This document shows positions 31,645-44,172 of a stretch of DNA of 64,000 nucleotides, piece by piece; position 1 is the stretch's first letter, and each line of letters begins with the position of its first letter. A program made the translations under genes and the position numbers. Source of the DNA: Neoceratodus forsteri. Its lineage: Eukaryota > Chordata > Ceratodontiformes > Ceratodontidae. Where the stretch lies: assembly GCA_016271365.2 (NCBI GenBank), contig CM028131.1, forward strand, positions 167,962,501 through 168,026,500. Direction: 5' to 3'. The notes beneath the pieces are model-generated. The model had not been told where the DNA came from. It was given only the letters and a program-made list of their open reading frames with translations, and ran no database searches.

Positions 31645-33172
31645 GCTCACTAAATTGAAGGTGGACAAAGCAATGAGACCTGATGGCATACACCCAAGGA
31701 TAATAAGAGAACTGCGAGGGAGATAGCAGTACCTTTGGCAGCCATGTTCACTGAGTCATTCAACACAGGGGTGGTACCAGAGAACTGGAGGAGGGCACAT
31801 GTGGTCCCTCTGCACAAATCTGGCAGCGGGAGGAGGTGGGAAACTATAGGCTGATCAGCCTCACCTCAGTAGTGGGGAAGATCACATAGACATTGCTTAA
31901 GAAAGGACAATGGGGCATCTGGAATCCATCAGAGCTCAGGACCATGAGGCAACATGGATTCACAGTGGGGAGGTTAATTTCTTTGACTGGGTGACAAAGG
32001 AAGTAAATCAGAGTGGGGCAGTGGACAACGCTTACCTTGATTTCAGCAAAGCCATTGACACTGTCCCACGTAGGAGGCTGATAAACTTGCTGGGTAAGTT
32101 GGGCATTGGGGAAAGGGTGGTAAACTGGGTTAGAAACTGGCTAACAGACAGGAAGCAGAGAGTGGTGGTAAATGGGGTGCAGTCTGGGGAGAGGGGGTGA
32201 CCAGTGGGCTGCTGCAGAGATTGGTCCTGGGGCCAGTCCTGTTCAATGTCATCATTAGTGACATTGCAGAAAGGCCGAAGGGAAAGGTAGGCCTGTTTGC
32301 AGATGACATGAAGATCTGTAACACAGTGGATAATGCAGAGGGGGTGGAGAAAATGTGGAAGGACCTGGGGAAGCTTGAAAAATGGTCTGAGGACTTGCAA
32401 CTGAAGTTTAATTCCAAAAAGTGCAAAATTATGCACCTGGGACACAGAAATCCTGGGGAAAGCTACAGGATGGGGGTGGGGTTGCTGACAGTCATAAAGA
32501 AGGAAAGGGACCTGGGGGTTCTTATTTCAGATGACCTGAAAATGTCAAAGTAAAGTGCTAAGGCAGCTGGGAGGGCCAGTGACATGCTGGCGTGCATAGG
32601 CAGGAGTATCACCAGCATAAGGAGGGCGGTAGTGATGCCATTATATAAAACCATGGTCAGGCCTCACATGGAGTACTGTGTGTAGTTCTAGAGTCGCACC
32701 TTCATAAGAATATTAACAGGCTGGAGATGGTCAGAGAAGGGCAAATAAGAGACTTATGAGGAGAGATTTAGGGACCTCAATATGTACTCACTGGAAGAGG
32801 AGGAAAGAGACAATATGATAGAAACATTCAAGTACCTCAAGGTTATAAAGAAGGTGAAGGAAACATTTTCCGATACAGGAGGAGCACAAGAACAAGGGGC
32901 ATGACATGCAATTGGAAGGTGGGAGGTTAAGAGGGAATGTAGGAAGTTCTTCTTCACAGACAGGGTGGCAGACGCATGGAATGGTCTACCTCAGGAGGTG
33001 GTGGGAACGAGCACTGTGGATGGATTCAAGCATGCTTGGGACAGGCATAGGTGAACCACAGAGGTACAGCAGAGAGTGGGTCAGAAGCAGTAATCCAGTG
33101 CAAGGGCTTACTGGCAAACTAGATGTGCCAGGCAATTCTTATCTGCTGACAATTTCTATGTTTCTATGTGTC
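31645..33172 (+). mobile_element. CR1 LINE, 5'-truncated, plus strand
   Basis: Starts at VDKAMRPDGIHPRI (RT motif before the palm) and ends in a 3' UTR with tctatgtttctatgtg. Frame 31910-32200: VDNAYLDFSKAIDTVPRRRL and NWVRNWLTDRKQRVVVNGV. Frame 32197-32553: LVLGPVLFNVIISDIAE, VGLFADDMKICNTVDN (FADD intact), LQLKFNSKKCKIMHLGHRNP, DLGVLISDDLKMSK. C-terminal WNGLPQEVVG is readable at about 32975. Several stops. The 3' UTR differs from that of the minus-strand neighbour, so these are two separate insertions. Confidence 0.85.
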
Positions 33173-34400
33173 TCTTTCTCTTAAGAATTACAGACAGACA
33201 GAGAGAGACCTACAAGCATATGCCACTTGCATATGCTGCTCCTATGTCCTCCCTAACACACTACTGTCCACAGACACAGAGAGAGAGGCACAGCACACAT
33301 TGTCTCTTCATTGCTGCTCCTTCAGTGTCTCTCTCTCTCTCACTGCTACTCTCCCTGTCTCACTTTCTCTATGTCGCTCTCTTTCTAAGCACCGAGCTCC
33401 ATTCTTGAACGTCGGGGAAAAAACTCAGTTGTGCTTTCTCACTCTCTCTCACTGGGATGGGGGGGTTGGCAGTACGGGACACAAAGAACTTGTTGTATGG
33501 GAGGTGGCAAAGCAGCACAGAGGATCCCAAAGAAAAAGACACTGCGAGAGACAGAGACAGACAGAGAGAGAGAGAGAGACACACACACACAGCAAATATA
33601 CAGGTCTCTCCTGCACACAAACTGTAGCACTATTCTGTACCGGGGAGCAAGGAGAGGCCACAGACAACAACATCTCAATGTTTTCAGTCTTGCTGTCTCA
33701 CAGGACATCTCAGCCATGATGCAGGTGCAGAAGAGTGAAGATGCTGTCTCACTCTCTCTATCGTCTGTGCTCAGGGTGGGGAGCAGGCAATGAGGCAGCC
33801 ACAGTTGGGGGGGTGCCAGTAAAGGAAATCCTGGGTGGCCACTGTCACTCTCACTCTGTCCTCTGCTCTCCTGTATTACAGCCTGTCAGAAGGCTCTATA
33901 CTGCTGATCATTGCTTCCACTGTTTCTGCAGACAGACAGATAGACAAACAGAGAGAGATACAGCACATTGCTGCAACTTTGGTACCTACTGTCTCCCACT
34001 GTCTGTGTGTCTCTCTCTCTCTGTCTTACACACCAGACCGCATGGCCACTGTCACTCTCAACTACCTCCTTGCTCACTTGGACTGCTAATTATCTGCAAA
34101 CTGGACAGGGTAGTGGCAGGTGGAACACACACAGATGCTCTGTCTCTGAGCTCACAGGCTACACATCTGCCATGCACGCCTCGCTGTCTTGCACTGTGTG
34201 GTGTTTCTGTGTCCCCTAGTCACAACTTGTCACACAGATAAGAGATTGCCATACCATTGCCTGACATTTTCTCTGTCCAGGTCACTCTCTCTCTCTCTCT
34301 CTCTCTCTCTGTGTCAGACTGCACAGTGGGATCACTTCACCTGGCTTGTCCCCATTGCACTTCACCAACTTGGGGACATAACCTGTCTGTGGCACTGGAC
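33173..34400. repeat. CT/GA-rich low-complexity region
   Basis: Repeated tctctct, gagagagag and acacacac tracts (33325-33350, 33560-33592, 34005-34025, 34283-34312) in a C/T-rich background. The overlapping long frames on both strands here are simple-sequence artefacts rich in Ser, Leu and Arg. Nothing else was recognised. Confidence 0.75.
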
Positions 34401-35364
34401 TACAGTCTGAAAATGCACACAGCATAGACTGGGGCCTTAGAAGCTAAAATTGTGCAGGATGGATTTCACTGCGGTGCTTGGTGCCCGTGGTCCATAGCAT
34501 ATTGAGTGTGTACACAGAGTTGTTAACTGTGCTTTGGTTGCACAGAGGTCTGCATTATTGTACTGTCAAGTGCTGCCACACAGTTAATCAAATCCATTCA
34601 AAAGAAGAACTGTATGGATTCACTTTAAGAACAAAAAGTGTATTCTTAGAGCCGAGGAAATATTTGGAGCGCTACCGGAGTATTCTGCTATTCACAAAAT
34701 GCATGCACAGTCTGAGTCAGCCATCCTCTCTGGCTCTCTGAGCATATCAGGCTTCAGCTCTTACAGCAACACTTGTCCAATGGAGCGCTAGGCAGCTTTG
34801 TGGTGCATCGTTTAAGCTAAAGGTTCTCTGTTTCATCCCGTAATTTGTGAGGCTGATAGCAGCACAGCTTAGCCAGTCACATTAGCGGTCACTGGAGCCT
34901 GGTTCGAAGAAATGAAAAACATGAAGAGACAGGAGGGGTCAGAGGGACAACAAAGGAGAAATGAGGTATGGGGAATGAGACAAAAGGTGTTTGCAGGGAG
35001 GAGGGAGACATCAAGGAAAATGGGCGATGGAGGGAGGAGGGAGGACGGCTTTATGTATCTGAAATGGAAGAAGTTTCTCTCATTGGAGCTCTTCATTTGT
35101 TTCAAGTACATAAAGCTTCCACCCATAAACTGTAAACCAATGTCATACTTAGCTTGCATGATAATTGGTCTATCAAGGATGAGCCCAGCTAGCCAGTGAC
35201 ACACCTTGCAATGTTGTTCTCTGTAGCGAAACATTTCTTGTGCAAGCACAAGCAAAATAAAAAAAGAAGAGAAAGGCAGATGGTGGGTGTAATTAGGGAG
35301 TAGATTCAGTATTCTGAAGCTTTGATAGGTGGAGGAGGGGAAGGCCCCCACTGCCCCCAAAGCC
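34401..35364. other. Unassigned sequence
   Basis: A minus-strand frame of 184 residues (34869-35423) has no recognised motif and its 5' end runs into the TR295 leader, so it is probably chance. A short palindromic relation exists between tgtatctgaaatggaagaag (35055) and the following 60 bases. No family assigned. Confidence 0.4.
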
Positions 35365-37205
35365 ACCTCACAGTTCAGACCAATACCAGTATATTTGATT
35401 GCCTTGCAAATGAACACAAGCATTTGTCAATGCCAAATGGTTGCTTGCTGGCATTAGCAGTGGAATTGCAGGAGTTAGACAGATGCAGTATAGGAATGGC
35501 AGTGAAGTATTGAACTGATGCCAACTCCAGCCCCACCCTGCAGAGATGGACAGGCATTTCGGTGTGCCTTTGGGTCATCACCCATAACAGTCATGACATT
35601 TCACCTCAGCCTACCTTGCAGACATTTACAAATGTTGAGGTGTGTCTTGGGGTGCTCGGGCTTCATACTCACCTCATTCCATATGGAAATATGCTGAAAT
35701 GGGTGCAGTATAAGAGAATGGGGTGAACTCTGTGGCCAAAGAGTCCAAGGTGCACCTTGATGTTTGTCACTGGCTGCAGGGTGGAGGTGGTGGAATAGCG
35801 TGAAGCATTACTTCAACAATCCCAAGTTACACCCAGATGCCTGTCAGTCCCTACAGGGAAGGGTGTTATGGTCCAAAACCTAACATCTTGGGCATTTCTT
35901 GGTATTTTCCTGCAAGTTTTAACATGGGCTTTTGTGACCCCACGCATGAACAGTGACACTATCAGTTCATTAGCGAAAAGGTGATTTTGCACAGCGACTG
36001 CGCTATTTGGTGACACAGGTGCAAAAACACATTTCGAACAGGATGTAAAAAAATGACAGCTGTACTGTTCATGAGGATGTGTAAAAAAATTATAATGTTG
36101 AATTAAACTGGTGAAGTCACAAGAGTGCATAGAAACTGTGCAATGCACACCTGTAATTATTTTGGGGATTTTTTACACCAGATTTTCAACATAGGCATTT
36201 TGGGACCTCCGCTCATGAACAGTGTCACTGTGATTTTCTTAATCTGCCCCGAACACTGATTTCCCACAGCCACTGTGCTATTCTGTGCTGGAAGTGCAAA
36301 AACACATTTTGGCTAGGATGTGAAAAATGACAGTTGTACTGTTCATAAGAAGGTGTGGGACAATGCCAATGTTGAAAATCTGGAATGAAAATATTACAAA
36401 TGTGTAAAGTTATGAGGGTGCATGGAAACTGCGCAATGCACACTCATAACACAGTCGTTAATGGACTTTTGTCACCAGATTTTCAGCATAGGCATTTTAA
36501 GACCTCTGCTCATGAACAGTGTCACTGTGATTTTCTTAATTTGTCCCGAACATTGATTTTGCACTCCAACCATGCCATTGTGCACTACATGTGTGAAAAC
36601 ACATTTTGGGCAAGATGTGAAAAATGACAGCTGTACTGCTCATAAGGAGTGTGGTCAAATGGCAATGTTGAAAATTTGTAGTGAAAATATTAAAATTCTA
36701 GGCGTTACGAGCATGCGTAGGAACTGTGCAATGCAAGCTCGTAAAAAGTCATTTTGAGGAATTTTTCACCAAATTTTCAACATAGGGTATTTGGGGCTTG
36801 CCTCATCAACTATGACACTGTTGTTTCATTAATTGGTCCTGAAAGGTAATTTCAGGCAGTGATGCAAAATCACCATTCAGGACCGAATAACAAAATGACA
36901 GTGACTGAGTTCATGAGGTGTGGTCCCAAGAACCACATGTTGAACATGGGGAAACAATTCCCCAAAATGGCGAAATATGTACCAAAGTTGAAAAACCCTA
37001 TTTATGCTATTATAAAGCTTACCTGCATTTCTTGTTAGTGGTCAACTTTGAAGAATGCAGATGTGCTCCTGCTCCACGAAGATCATCACATCAGGCTCCG
37101 GAGGTAAGTATGGGGTGAGGGTGTGGGGAGGTGGGTGCACAAAGGATAGGCATGGGTTGGGTGAGGGGGTGCCACAGACAGCGAGGGACTGTTTTCTTTT
37201 TTTTT
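35365..37205. repeat. TR295 repeat, copy 2
   Basis: A complete-looking example: leader 35408-35900 (aagcatttgtcaatgcca; gcagtgaagtattgaact; agagtccaaggtgcacctt), then units with tgtact landmarks at 36061, 36336 and 36632 (spacing 275 and 296), then the 3' block from about 36830 with hairpin arms 36835-36851 and 36868-36884, aataacaaaatgacagtgac, and a ggaggtaagtatg at 37102. It ends in an A-rich tract near 37200. No protein-coding capacity was seen. Confidence 0.75.
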
Positions 37206-39170
37206 AAAGGATTTAAAAAAAAAAACAGAACAAGCATTTGTCAATGCCAGAGTTCATCATTGGGATTGCTGTTGGTATGCATTGATTGGCAGGACTACAG
37301 TTCCCAGCAGAAAGAACAAGTTATGCCACCAAGTTTACATTGCTGTTGAAATACAGCGAAGTGCATTGTAACCTGTTTCGTCAATTCATGATCTGGCTTT
37401 GAAGAGTGACGATGTGTCTGCGGTTCAGAGAAGATAAGGGCACTGGGGCCCCACCATGAGTTGAGGGGGCATTATGGTTAGAAATCCTAACACCTTGGGT
37501 GTTTGTTGGTATTGCACTACAAATTTTCAACATGGCCTTTGTGACCCCCACCTCATGAAAGTATTTGGGACCTCTGCTCATGAACAGTGGCAATGTGATT
37601 TTGTTAATCTGTCCCAAATGCTCATTTCTTACAGCGACCACGCCATTCTGCACCAGATGTGAGAAAACAGTTTGGGCAGGATGTGAAAATTACAGCTGTA
37701 CCATTCATAGAGAGTTGTGAAGAGAAGGCAGTGTTGAACATCTGGAGTGAAAATATTAAAATGCTCGAACATACAGCGTACATGGAAACTGCTAGCGAAT
37801 GCTCATAACAGTCATTTAGTGGAATAATTTCACCAAAATTTCAACATAGGCATTTGTGACCTCTACTCATGAACACTGTCACTATGATTTTCTTACTCTG
37901 TCCTGAAGGTTAATTTCCCACGGCGACTGCGCCATTGGCACCAGATGTGCAAAAACACATTTTGGGCAGGATGTGAACAGTGACAGCTGTACTGTTCATA
38001 AGGAGGTGTACAAAACGGACAATATTGAAACTGTTGAGTGAAAATATTACAAATACTTAACATTATGAATGTGCATGGAAACTGAGCAATGCATGCTCAT
38101 AAAATAGTCATTTTATGGACCTTTGCCACAAATTTTCAACTTAGGCATTTTGGGACCTCTGCTCATGAACAGCATCACTGTGATTTTCTTACTCTGTCCC
38201 AAACACTGATTTCCCACAGAAACGCGCTATTCTGTGCTGGAAGTGCAAAACAATTTCGACCAGGATGTGAAAAATGACAGCTGTACTGTTCACAAGGAGG
38301 TGTAAAAAATGCCAATGTTGAAAATCTGAGTGAAAATATTACAAATTCACAACGTTACATGTGTGCATGGAAACTACATAACACACACTGGTAACACAGT
38401 CATTCAATGGACTTTTGTCACCCAATTTTCCACATATGTATTTTAGCCCTCCACTCATGAACAGTGTCACTGTGATATTCATAATCTGTCCCTAACATTG
38501 ATTCACACAACCACACCATTGTGTGCTACATGTGCAAAACACATTCAGGGAGATGTGAAAAATGACAGGTGTACTATTCATAAGGAGGTGTGGTAAAATG
38601 GCAATGTTGAAAATCTGGAGAAAAATATTACAAATTCTCAAAGTTATGAGCGTGCATAGTAACTGCACAATGCATGCTTGTAAAACAGTCATGCTTGGGA
38701 ATTTTTCGCAATTTTCCATATAAGTTTAGAGGCCCCTACCTCATGAACTGTGACACTGCCATTCTGTTTATCGGTCCTAAAGGTGGTTCCATGCAGTGAC
38801 TCAGAATCACCTTTGGGACTGAATAACAAAATGACAGTGACTGAGTTCATGAGGTGGGGGTCCCAAGATCCCCATGTTGAAAATTTGGTGAAAAATTTCC
38901 CCAAAATGGCTGAGATATGCACCACAGTTGAAAAAAAAAATATTTATGCTATTGTACAGCTTACCAGCATTTCTCCAGTTCACAGTCAGCTTTGAAGTGT
39001 GCAGAAGTATTCCTGGTCCCACGAAGATCATCATGCCGGGCTCGGAGGTAAGTATGAGGCAAGGAAGGGTGTGGGGAGGTTGGTGCACAGAGGGTGGGCG
39101 TGGGTTGGGGAGGGGCCACCGGACTCAACGAGGAACCTTTTCTAGTTTACAGGTTTAAAAAGAAATTAAA
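37206..39170. repeat. TR295 repeat, copy 3, head-to-tail with copy 2
   Basis: It begins aagcatttgtcaatgcca at 37227, with a leader shortened to about 280 bp. Units have landmarks at 37697, 37988, 38282 and 38570 (spacing 291, 294, 288). The 3' block has hairpin arms 38773-38788 and 38805-38820, aataacaaaatgacagtgac at 38823 and ggaggtaagtatg at 39044. It lies directly after copy 2 in the same orientation, so the whole element appears tandemly duplicated. Confidence 0.75.
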
Positions 39171-39847
39171 AACCTCACGGGAAGATGTTCTTTTTACAGG
39201 ACATTTGCGTACCTAGGTGGACTCCCAGCATGCCCCTGAATGTTAGTTGAGGGGAGTGGAGCCGATGGGGACTGGGCACCCGTCGGCCATGCTGGGTGCT
39301 GGAGAGAACATATGAGCTGAGGGGACTGGCACCCCTTAGCACACCACAAATGGGTAGGGCAGCATGCTGATGGGGATTGTGCTACCCTGTCAGCAAATGA
39401 ACTAGGGAGGGCAGGGGCATGGCAAAGGGGATTGGGCACCCATCAGCTTTTATTTATTTATTGAAACATTTCACCAAGAAGGCACACTGAATGGCAGGTG
39501 GTGGCTTTCCATCAGCTTTGTGGGGACTGTGAGAGGCCAACGGAGAAGCTGTCACCATGGGACACCACACTTTGCAGCTGTGTAATTGGCTGCTGCAGTC
39601 AGGATGCCCCACAGCAAAAACAGCTGATTGCATAGTAATGGAGTGCTCCCTGATTGCAACAGCCAGAATTTTTGATCATAGTGACCTGCTCATTAACAGC
39701 TGTCATCGACAGCATGCTCCCTCTATTGGCCGTAGATGACACCGCCCTGAATAGCTGCTGCCATTCAGCACAACACTGCTGCGCCTCCACAACCCGCTTG
39801 TAAAGGAAGCCTGATTCAATGTGTTTCTTGCACATGTGTGCAAGCAA
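39171..39847. other. Right part of the composite insertion; SINE tail near 39450
   Basis: G-rich local repeats (ggggact..ggcacccgtcggc-like) at 39230-39440, then tttatttatttattgaaaca with caagaaggcacactgaatg at 39450-39492, similar to the SINE tails elsewhere. From 39550 to 39847 no family was recognised; a minus-strand frame at 39599-39886 has no known motif. Tx1 coding sequence resumes at about 39848. Confidence 0.4.
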
Positions 39848-40690
39848 CACAATAATGAGGTGGTGGCAGTGACGGACATAATGCATCAGCTTAAAACAAA
39901 ATGCATTACTTTGGGAACACCCAAACCAATAATAGACTCAGAACAATTCTGGACAGGAGGCTGGAGGATTTGGGTCAGATTACCCCAAATAAATGGAGTA
40001 ATACATTATCTACCTAGCTGCTTCTTTTTAGACTGCAACAGAGGGTTCATCTTTTATGCAGGGCAACCTAAGTCCTGTTTTAGATGTGGGGCCTACACAA
40101 ATTTAAATAATGCATGCGATAGACTCACATGTTCCCTATGTGATAGGGTGGGCCATCTCAGTAAAAACTGTCTGAATCCACAATTTTGTAACATGGGTGA
40201 AGAAACCACACAGTCCTTCAAGAATTGCACTTGGGCCGCTCATAACAAATCTACAGGGGAGCAGGAGGCACAAGAGGAAACGGTCAATAAGGCACAACAG
40301 CAGTTGGCTGCCAGGTCCACTAAATCCCAAGCTTCACCTGAAAGAAACTCTCCTATAGACTCTAGCATGTTTTTCTCTCTCCCTTCTCTGGAAAGTAGAA
40401 AACTACAAAAGGGCTCAGATACAGAGAACAGAGTACAGTCTCTGTCAAGCGAGGTAACACCAAAAGTAACTGGAAAAAAATCCTGGAGGAAGAACAAGCT
40501 TCTAAAGGAAATAATGAAACCCAGCACCAGACATCTCAAGAGATACCAGGGCCTTCCAGTAACGGAATGGGGGCTAACATGCCACCCCCAGAAGAGACTT
40601 CCTGATTACAAAAAACAGTCCCAAAGAGTAACAAGAAGTAGATTCAAAACTGCACTAAACAGGTCAATCAGAAGAGCCTCTACAGTGTAA
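39848..40690 (+). pseudogene. Tx1-type LINE ORF1, second part with CCHC knuckles (Tx1-B)
   Basis: The frame continues where 30402 stopped: NNEVVAVTDIMHQLKTKC, then FWTGGWRIWVRLPQ, FIFYAGQPKSCFRCGAY and a knuckle series (CFRCGAYTNLNNAC, CSLCDRVGHLSKNC, and a partial FCNMGEETTQSFKNC). GQPK-x-C-x-x-C and repeated CCHC-type knuckles are the hallmark of Tx1/L1-type ORF1 nucleic-acid-binding proteins. The tail is Lys/Arg/Ser-rich and stops at 40688. The same domain is seen at 52990-53370. Confidence 0.8.
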
Positions 40691-40739
40691 GAACAGGTAT
40701 ACACCATTGGCAAAGCAGAAACAATGAGCTGATATGGAG

Positions 40740-43700
40740 GAGGATTCTGATGCTTCATCTATTGCATCATCATAACCAGATCCCATGGCAAATCTGGTCA
40801 GGAGACTCTAAATCTTCCAAATCTTCACACAAGAAAAGACGCAAGAAAAAATCATCAGGAAAGGACAAGCCAACATTAAATGAGTGTGTTCTTCACAAAC
40901 TAACAATGCTTGCTAGCCTTTCTTTTGGGTCCTTGAATGTAAACAGCATTAAGAATAGAAAGAGGAGAATGACCACTTTTTATATCTTAAGACAGCAGCA
41001 GTTACATGTTTGTTTTCTTCAGAACACCAGGCTTCATTATCTTAGCAAAGTACTACAAGCCACTAAAGAATGATTTAGCAGCCCATCCTTTTGATCCTTA
41101 GAGAAGAACCCTGTTCAGGGGTGGGCATTTTATTTAACATATCTGGTTTCAGGGTCACCAAATTAGTAGATTTGGTGCAGGGCAGGGTTCTTATACTGGA
41201 TGTAGTGTATGATAACCAGGAGTGGAGGTTGGTTAATATCTACAACCCCCAAACGAAGGCAAAAAGAGAGGAATTATTAAAACTAATTCAGCCTTACCTA
41301 CACACCACTAAGTCAGTCATATTGGGGGGATTTTAATTTTATTCTGTCTCATTCAGACAAAACAGGAAGTACCCTCAAATTGTTTTTCAGATACCAATTT
41401 TTATGTACAATGACATCTAGCAAAATTGTTAGACAGCACAAAGCACACCAACAATACCCCCAGCATACCTTTCGGAAAGGCAGACTTACTACCTACATAG
41501 ATTTTTTTCTTTTTGTCTGAATGAATTCCCTGTTACAGCCATATAGTTATCCCTATAGAAACCTCGGACCATAGTTTAATCAAGATACAAATTGGACAGT
41601 CTCAAAATAAACCTGTCTCATATGCTCACTGGAAGATGAATACCTCAATTTTAAATGAGAAACCCCTATGGGATGATCTCAAAAATATGTTACAAGATAA
41701 ACTAACAGTTTATGAATTATATGACAACCCTCTGATTTGGTGAGTAGAGACTAAACAAGAAATTAAAAATCACTGTACAAAATTGGCTAAAACTACAACA
41801 GGATCTAACTATATTAAGTATTTAGAAAACCGAAGCAGCTACAAAATCTAACATCTTTAATGGCAGACGTAGGATATGATTATTTCTCCCAGGTCAAAAA
41901 TATTAAAGAAGAAATGGCTAAAGTACAAAATGATAGGGCAAAGTCCCTTTTTCTACAGCAAAAATATAGTACAGAAGGAAAAACTCAATCAGTAAATCCA
42001 TATGATAATTGTAAAGACAGGGTAGAGAAAACATATATGCCACAGATTTTTTCAGAATCAGGAGATTTAGTGGGTCACAACAATGACATAATTAAAGAGG
42101 TAACTCAACATACAGGGGAATTATATGGTCAGCTCACAGGTACTGATGGGGCCTTCAATGAGTTCTTAATATCTCATGACATTCCAAATATAGACACAGG
42201 CATTTTAGCTAATATGACAAACCCCATTACAAAAGAATAGGTTTCAACTGCGATCTCTCATTTAAAAAATAATACATCACCAGGACCAGATGATATCCCC
42301 ATTGAATTTTATAAAAAAATCTTTTCAGATACTGGGAGACCACCTGGTCTGTATTTTTAATATAGTATAAGAAGGCAGGCAGTTTTTAGGAGGAAGTATT
42401 ATTTCACAGAGAGGTAGTGGATGCATGGAACAGCCTTCCTGATGAGGTTGTGGGGTCTAAAACTGTGGAGAATTCAAGAATGCATGGGACAGACATAAGG
42501 CAATTCTTGTGGGGGGGGTAGGAAGAAATAGGCTGTTGGTTAACTAGGATCTGCGGCCTATCCTGTAGATAGGGAAATGGGCAAACTAGATGGGCCAAGC
42601 GGTCCTTATCTGCCGTCAAAGTCTATGTTTCTATGTTTCTGTGTTTCTATTCTTGCTGACAGTCTTTTAATTTGCCTTCACAAAAATGGTACAAAGGAAG
42701 CTATCAACAACTTACGGTCCATAAGTTTAATCAACAATGACTGGAAAATACTTTCTAAAATACTAAGTAATAGACTTACACAGATGGCTGTTCATGTCAT
42801 TTTTCCAACACAGACATGTGCTATTCCCCAACAATCTATGTTAGATAACTTAAAACAAGTTAGAGAAATCTTTGAGGCCTACACAGCAAGGTATACATTC
42901 TTAGCCTGGATCAAACTAAGGCTTTTGATCTAGTGTCACATGATTATTTATTTACAGTTTTGCATTACTATAAGGTGTTCAAAAAATTTTTGAATGGGTA
43001 AAAATCTTATATGAGTCAGCCTCTTTGACTCCCCTTGAAAATGGTTGTCTAGGCTCCCAGATCTCCATCAGGAGGGGAGTTCAGCAAGGATGTCCATTAA
43101 GTCCTCTTTTATATGTATTTTCAATAGACCCATTGTTAAGAAAGATGAACTATGATAGTAAAATAAAGCATACGTTAAGTCCAGCAAATATGGTATTTCC
43201 AAGTGTTATAGCCTATGAGGATGATTTTTGTGTTATGGTAGCTGACCACGAATAGGCATTCATGCACTAAATAACATCCAAACATTTTCTTGAATCTCAG
43301 GGTCCATTTTAAATAAACAAAAGAGTAAAGGGGTTGTCTTGGCTACTCAGGGTGTTTCTACCGTAAGGGAAAATGAAGGTATTAACATTCACTCAAATTC
43401 TTTGCAGATCCTAGGTATTTTCTTTGGAAGTCCAGACCCTGCCACGGAAAACTGGGGGTATGCTTTAGAGAACGCGGGAGAGAAAATTCAAAAATGGAAA
43501 GGGTATCCTATGACGAGAGCCAAAAGGATTAATTTATTAAAAACATTTATTATACCTATCTTGCTAAATGTTATCCATCTATTCCCTTTACCAGCAAAGC
43601 TGGAAGCAAGAATGTATAACATGTGTTTTCAGCTCCTATGGGGAGCAGGCTAAATCCCATTAAAAGAGTAGTAACTTACTGGCTAACTCAAAAAGGTGGC

Positions 43701-44172
43701 TTAAATATGTTGAAACCTATTTTGTTTTCTTTTTGATATTTGTATATACAAACATACTCCCAATACTAAAAGGTCAGGATGCATGGGCCCTAAGTTTCAA
43801 GGCAAGGTGTTCTTATTTTTTGGAAAAATGGGATTCCTCAGTGTAGGGGAAAATGAAAAAGATTCGTCTCTCGATTACTTAATAGATTTTTTTAGGAAGG
43901 TTGGTACCTGGAAAGTCTCACAGTCAGATGTTTTGAATACTCATACGGAAAGAATGCATGAACAGCTTTTAAAAACTGTGTTTTTAGGCTCTTCTTATTT
44001 TGATTGTCCTTCAAATATCGATACAAATAAAGTAACTAACCAACTGGTGGCAGCCAGAGTACCACATAAAATGTGGGACATGCTCTGGATGTGTTGCCAT
44101 GAGAGACTCAATGTCAGGGGGAATCACTTTCATAAAAAAATTGAGGAAAGGGTATGTTTAAGAAGTGACTGA
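40740..44172 (+). pseudogene. Tx1-type LINE ORF2 (Tx1-B): endonuclease and RT
   Basis: Endonuclease start LASLSFGSLNVNSIKNRKRR near 40912-40970; frame 41091-41336 has GVGILFNISGFRV, WRLVNIYNPQTKAKREELL and SVILGG, but the catalytic DFN is lost to a shift. Frame 41860-42240 leads into RT; SPGPDDIPIEFYKK is at 42280. A CR1 3' end interrupts at 42377-42648. Then WKILSKILSNRL, PTQTCAIPQQS, LDQTKAFDLVSHDYLF (42910), RRGVQQGCPLSPLLYVFSID (43075) and AYEDDFCVMV (43212). Frame 43339-43653 covers the thumb; 43783-44172 the C terminus. Many shifts. Confidence 0.85.
42377..42648 (+). mobile_element. CR1 LINE 3' end inserted in Tx1-B ORF2
   Basis: Reads YYFTER-like and VDAWNSLPDEVVG-like segments and a 3' UTR with ctaggatctgcggcctatcc, gatgggccaagcggtcctta and ctatgtttctatgtttc. 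It is almost the same sequence as the 3' end of the CR1 at 53896-54180 (reverse complement), so both derive from one subfamily that was active recently relative to the others here. Confidence 0.85.

Noticed and set aside
33168..34241. Several frames over 100 residues on both strands
   Set aside because: They are Ser/Leu/Arg-rich translations of CT/GA/CA simple repeats.
34869..35423. 184-residue minus-strand frame
   Set aside because: No recognisable motif, no supporting neighbour, and its 5' end overlaps the TR295 leader.
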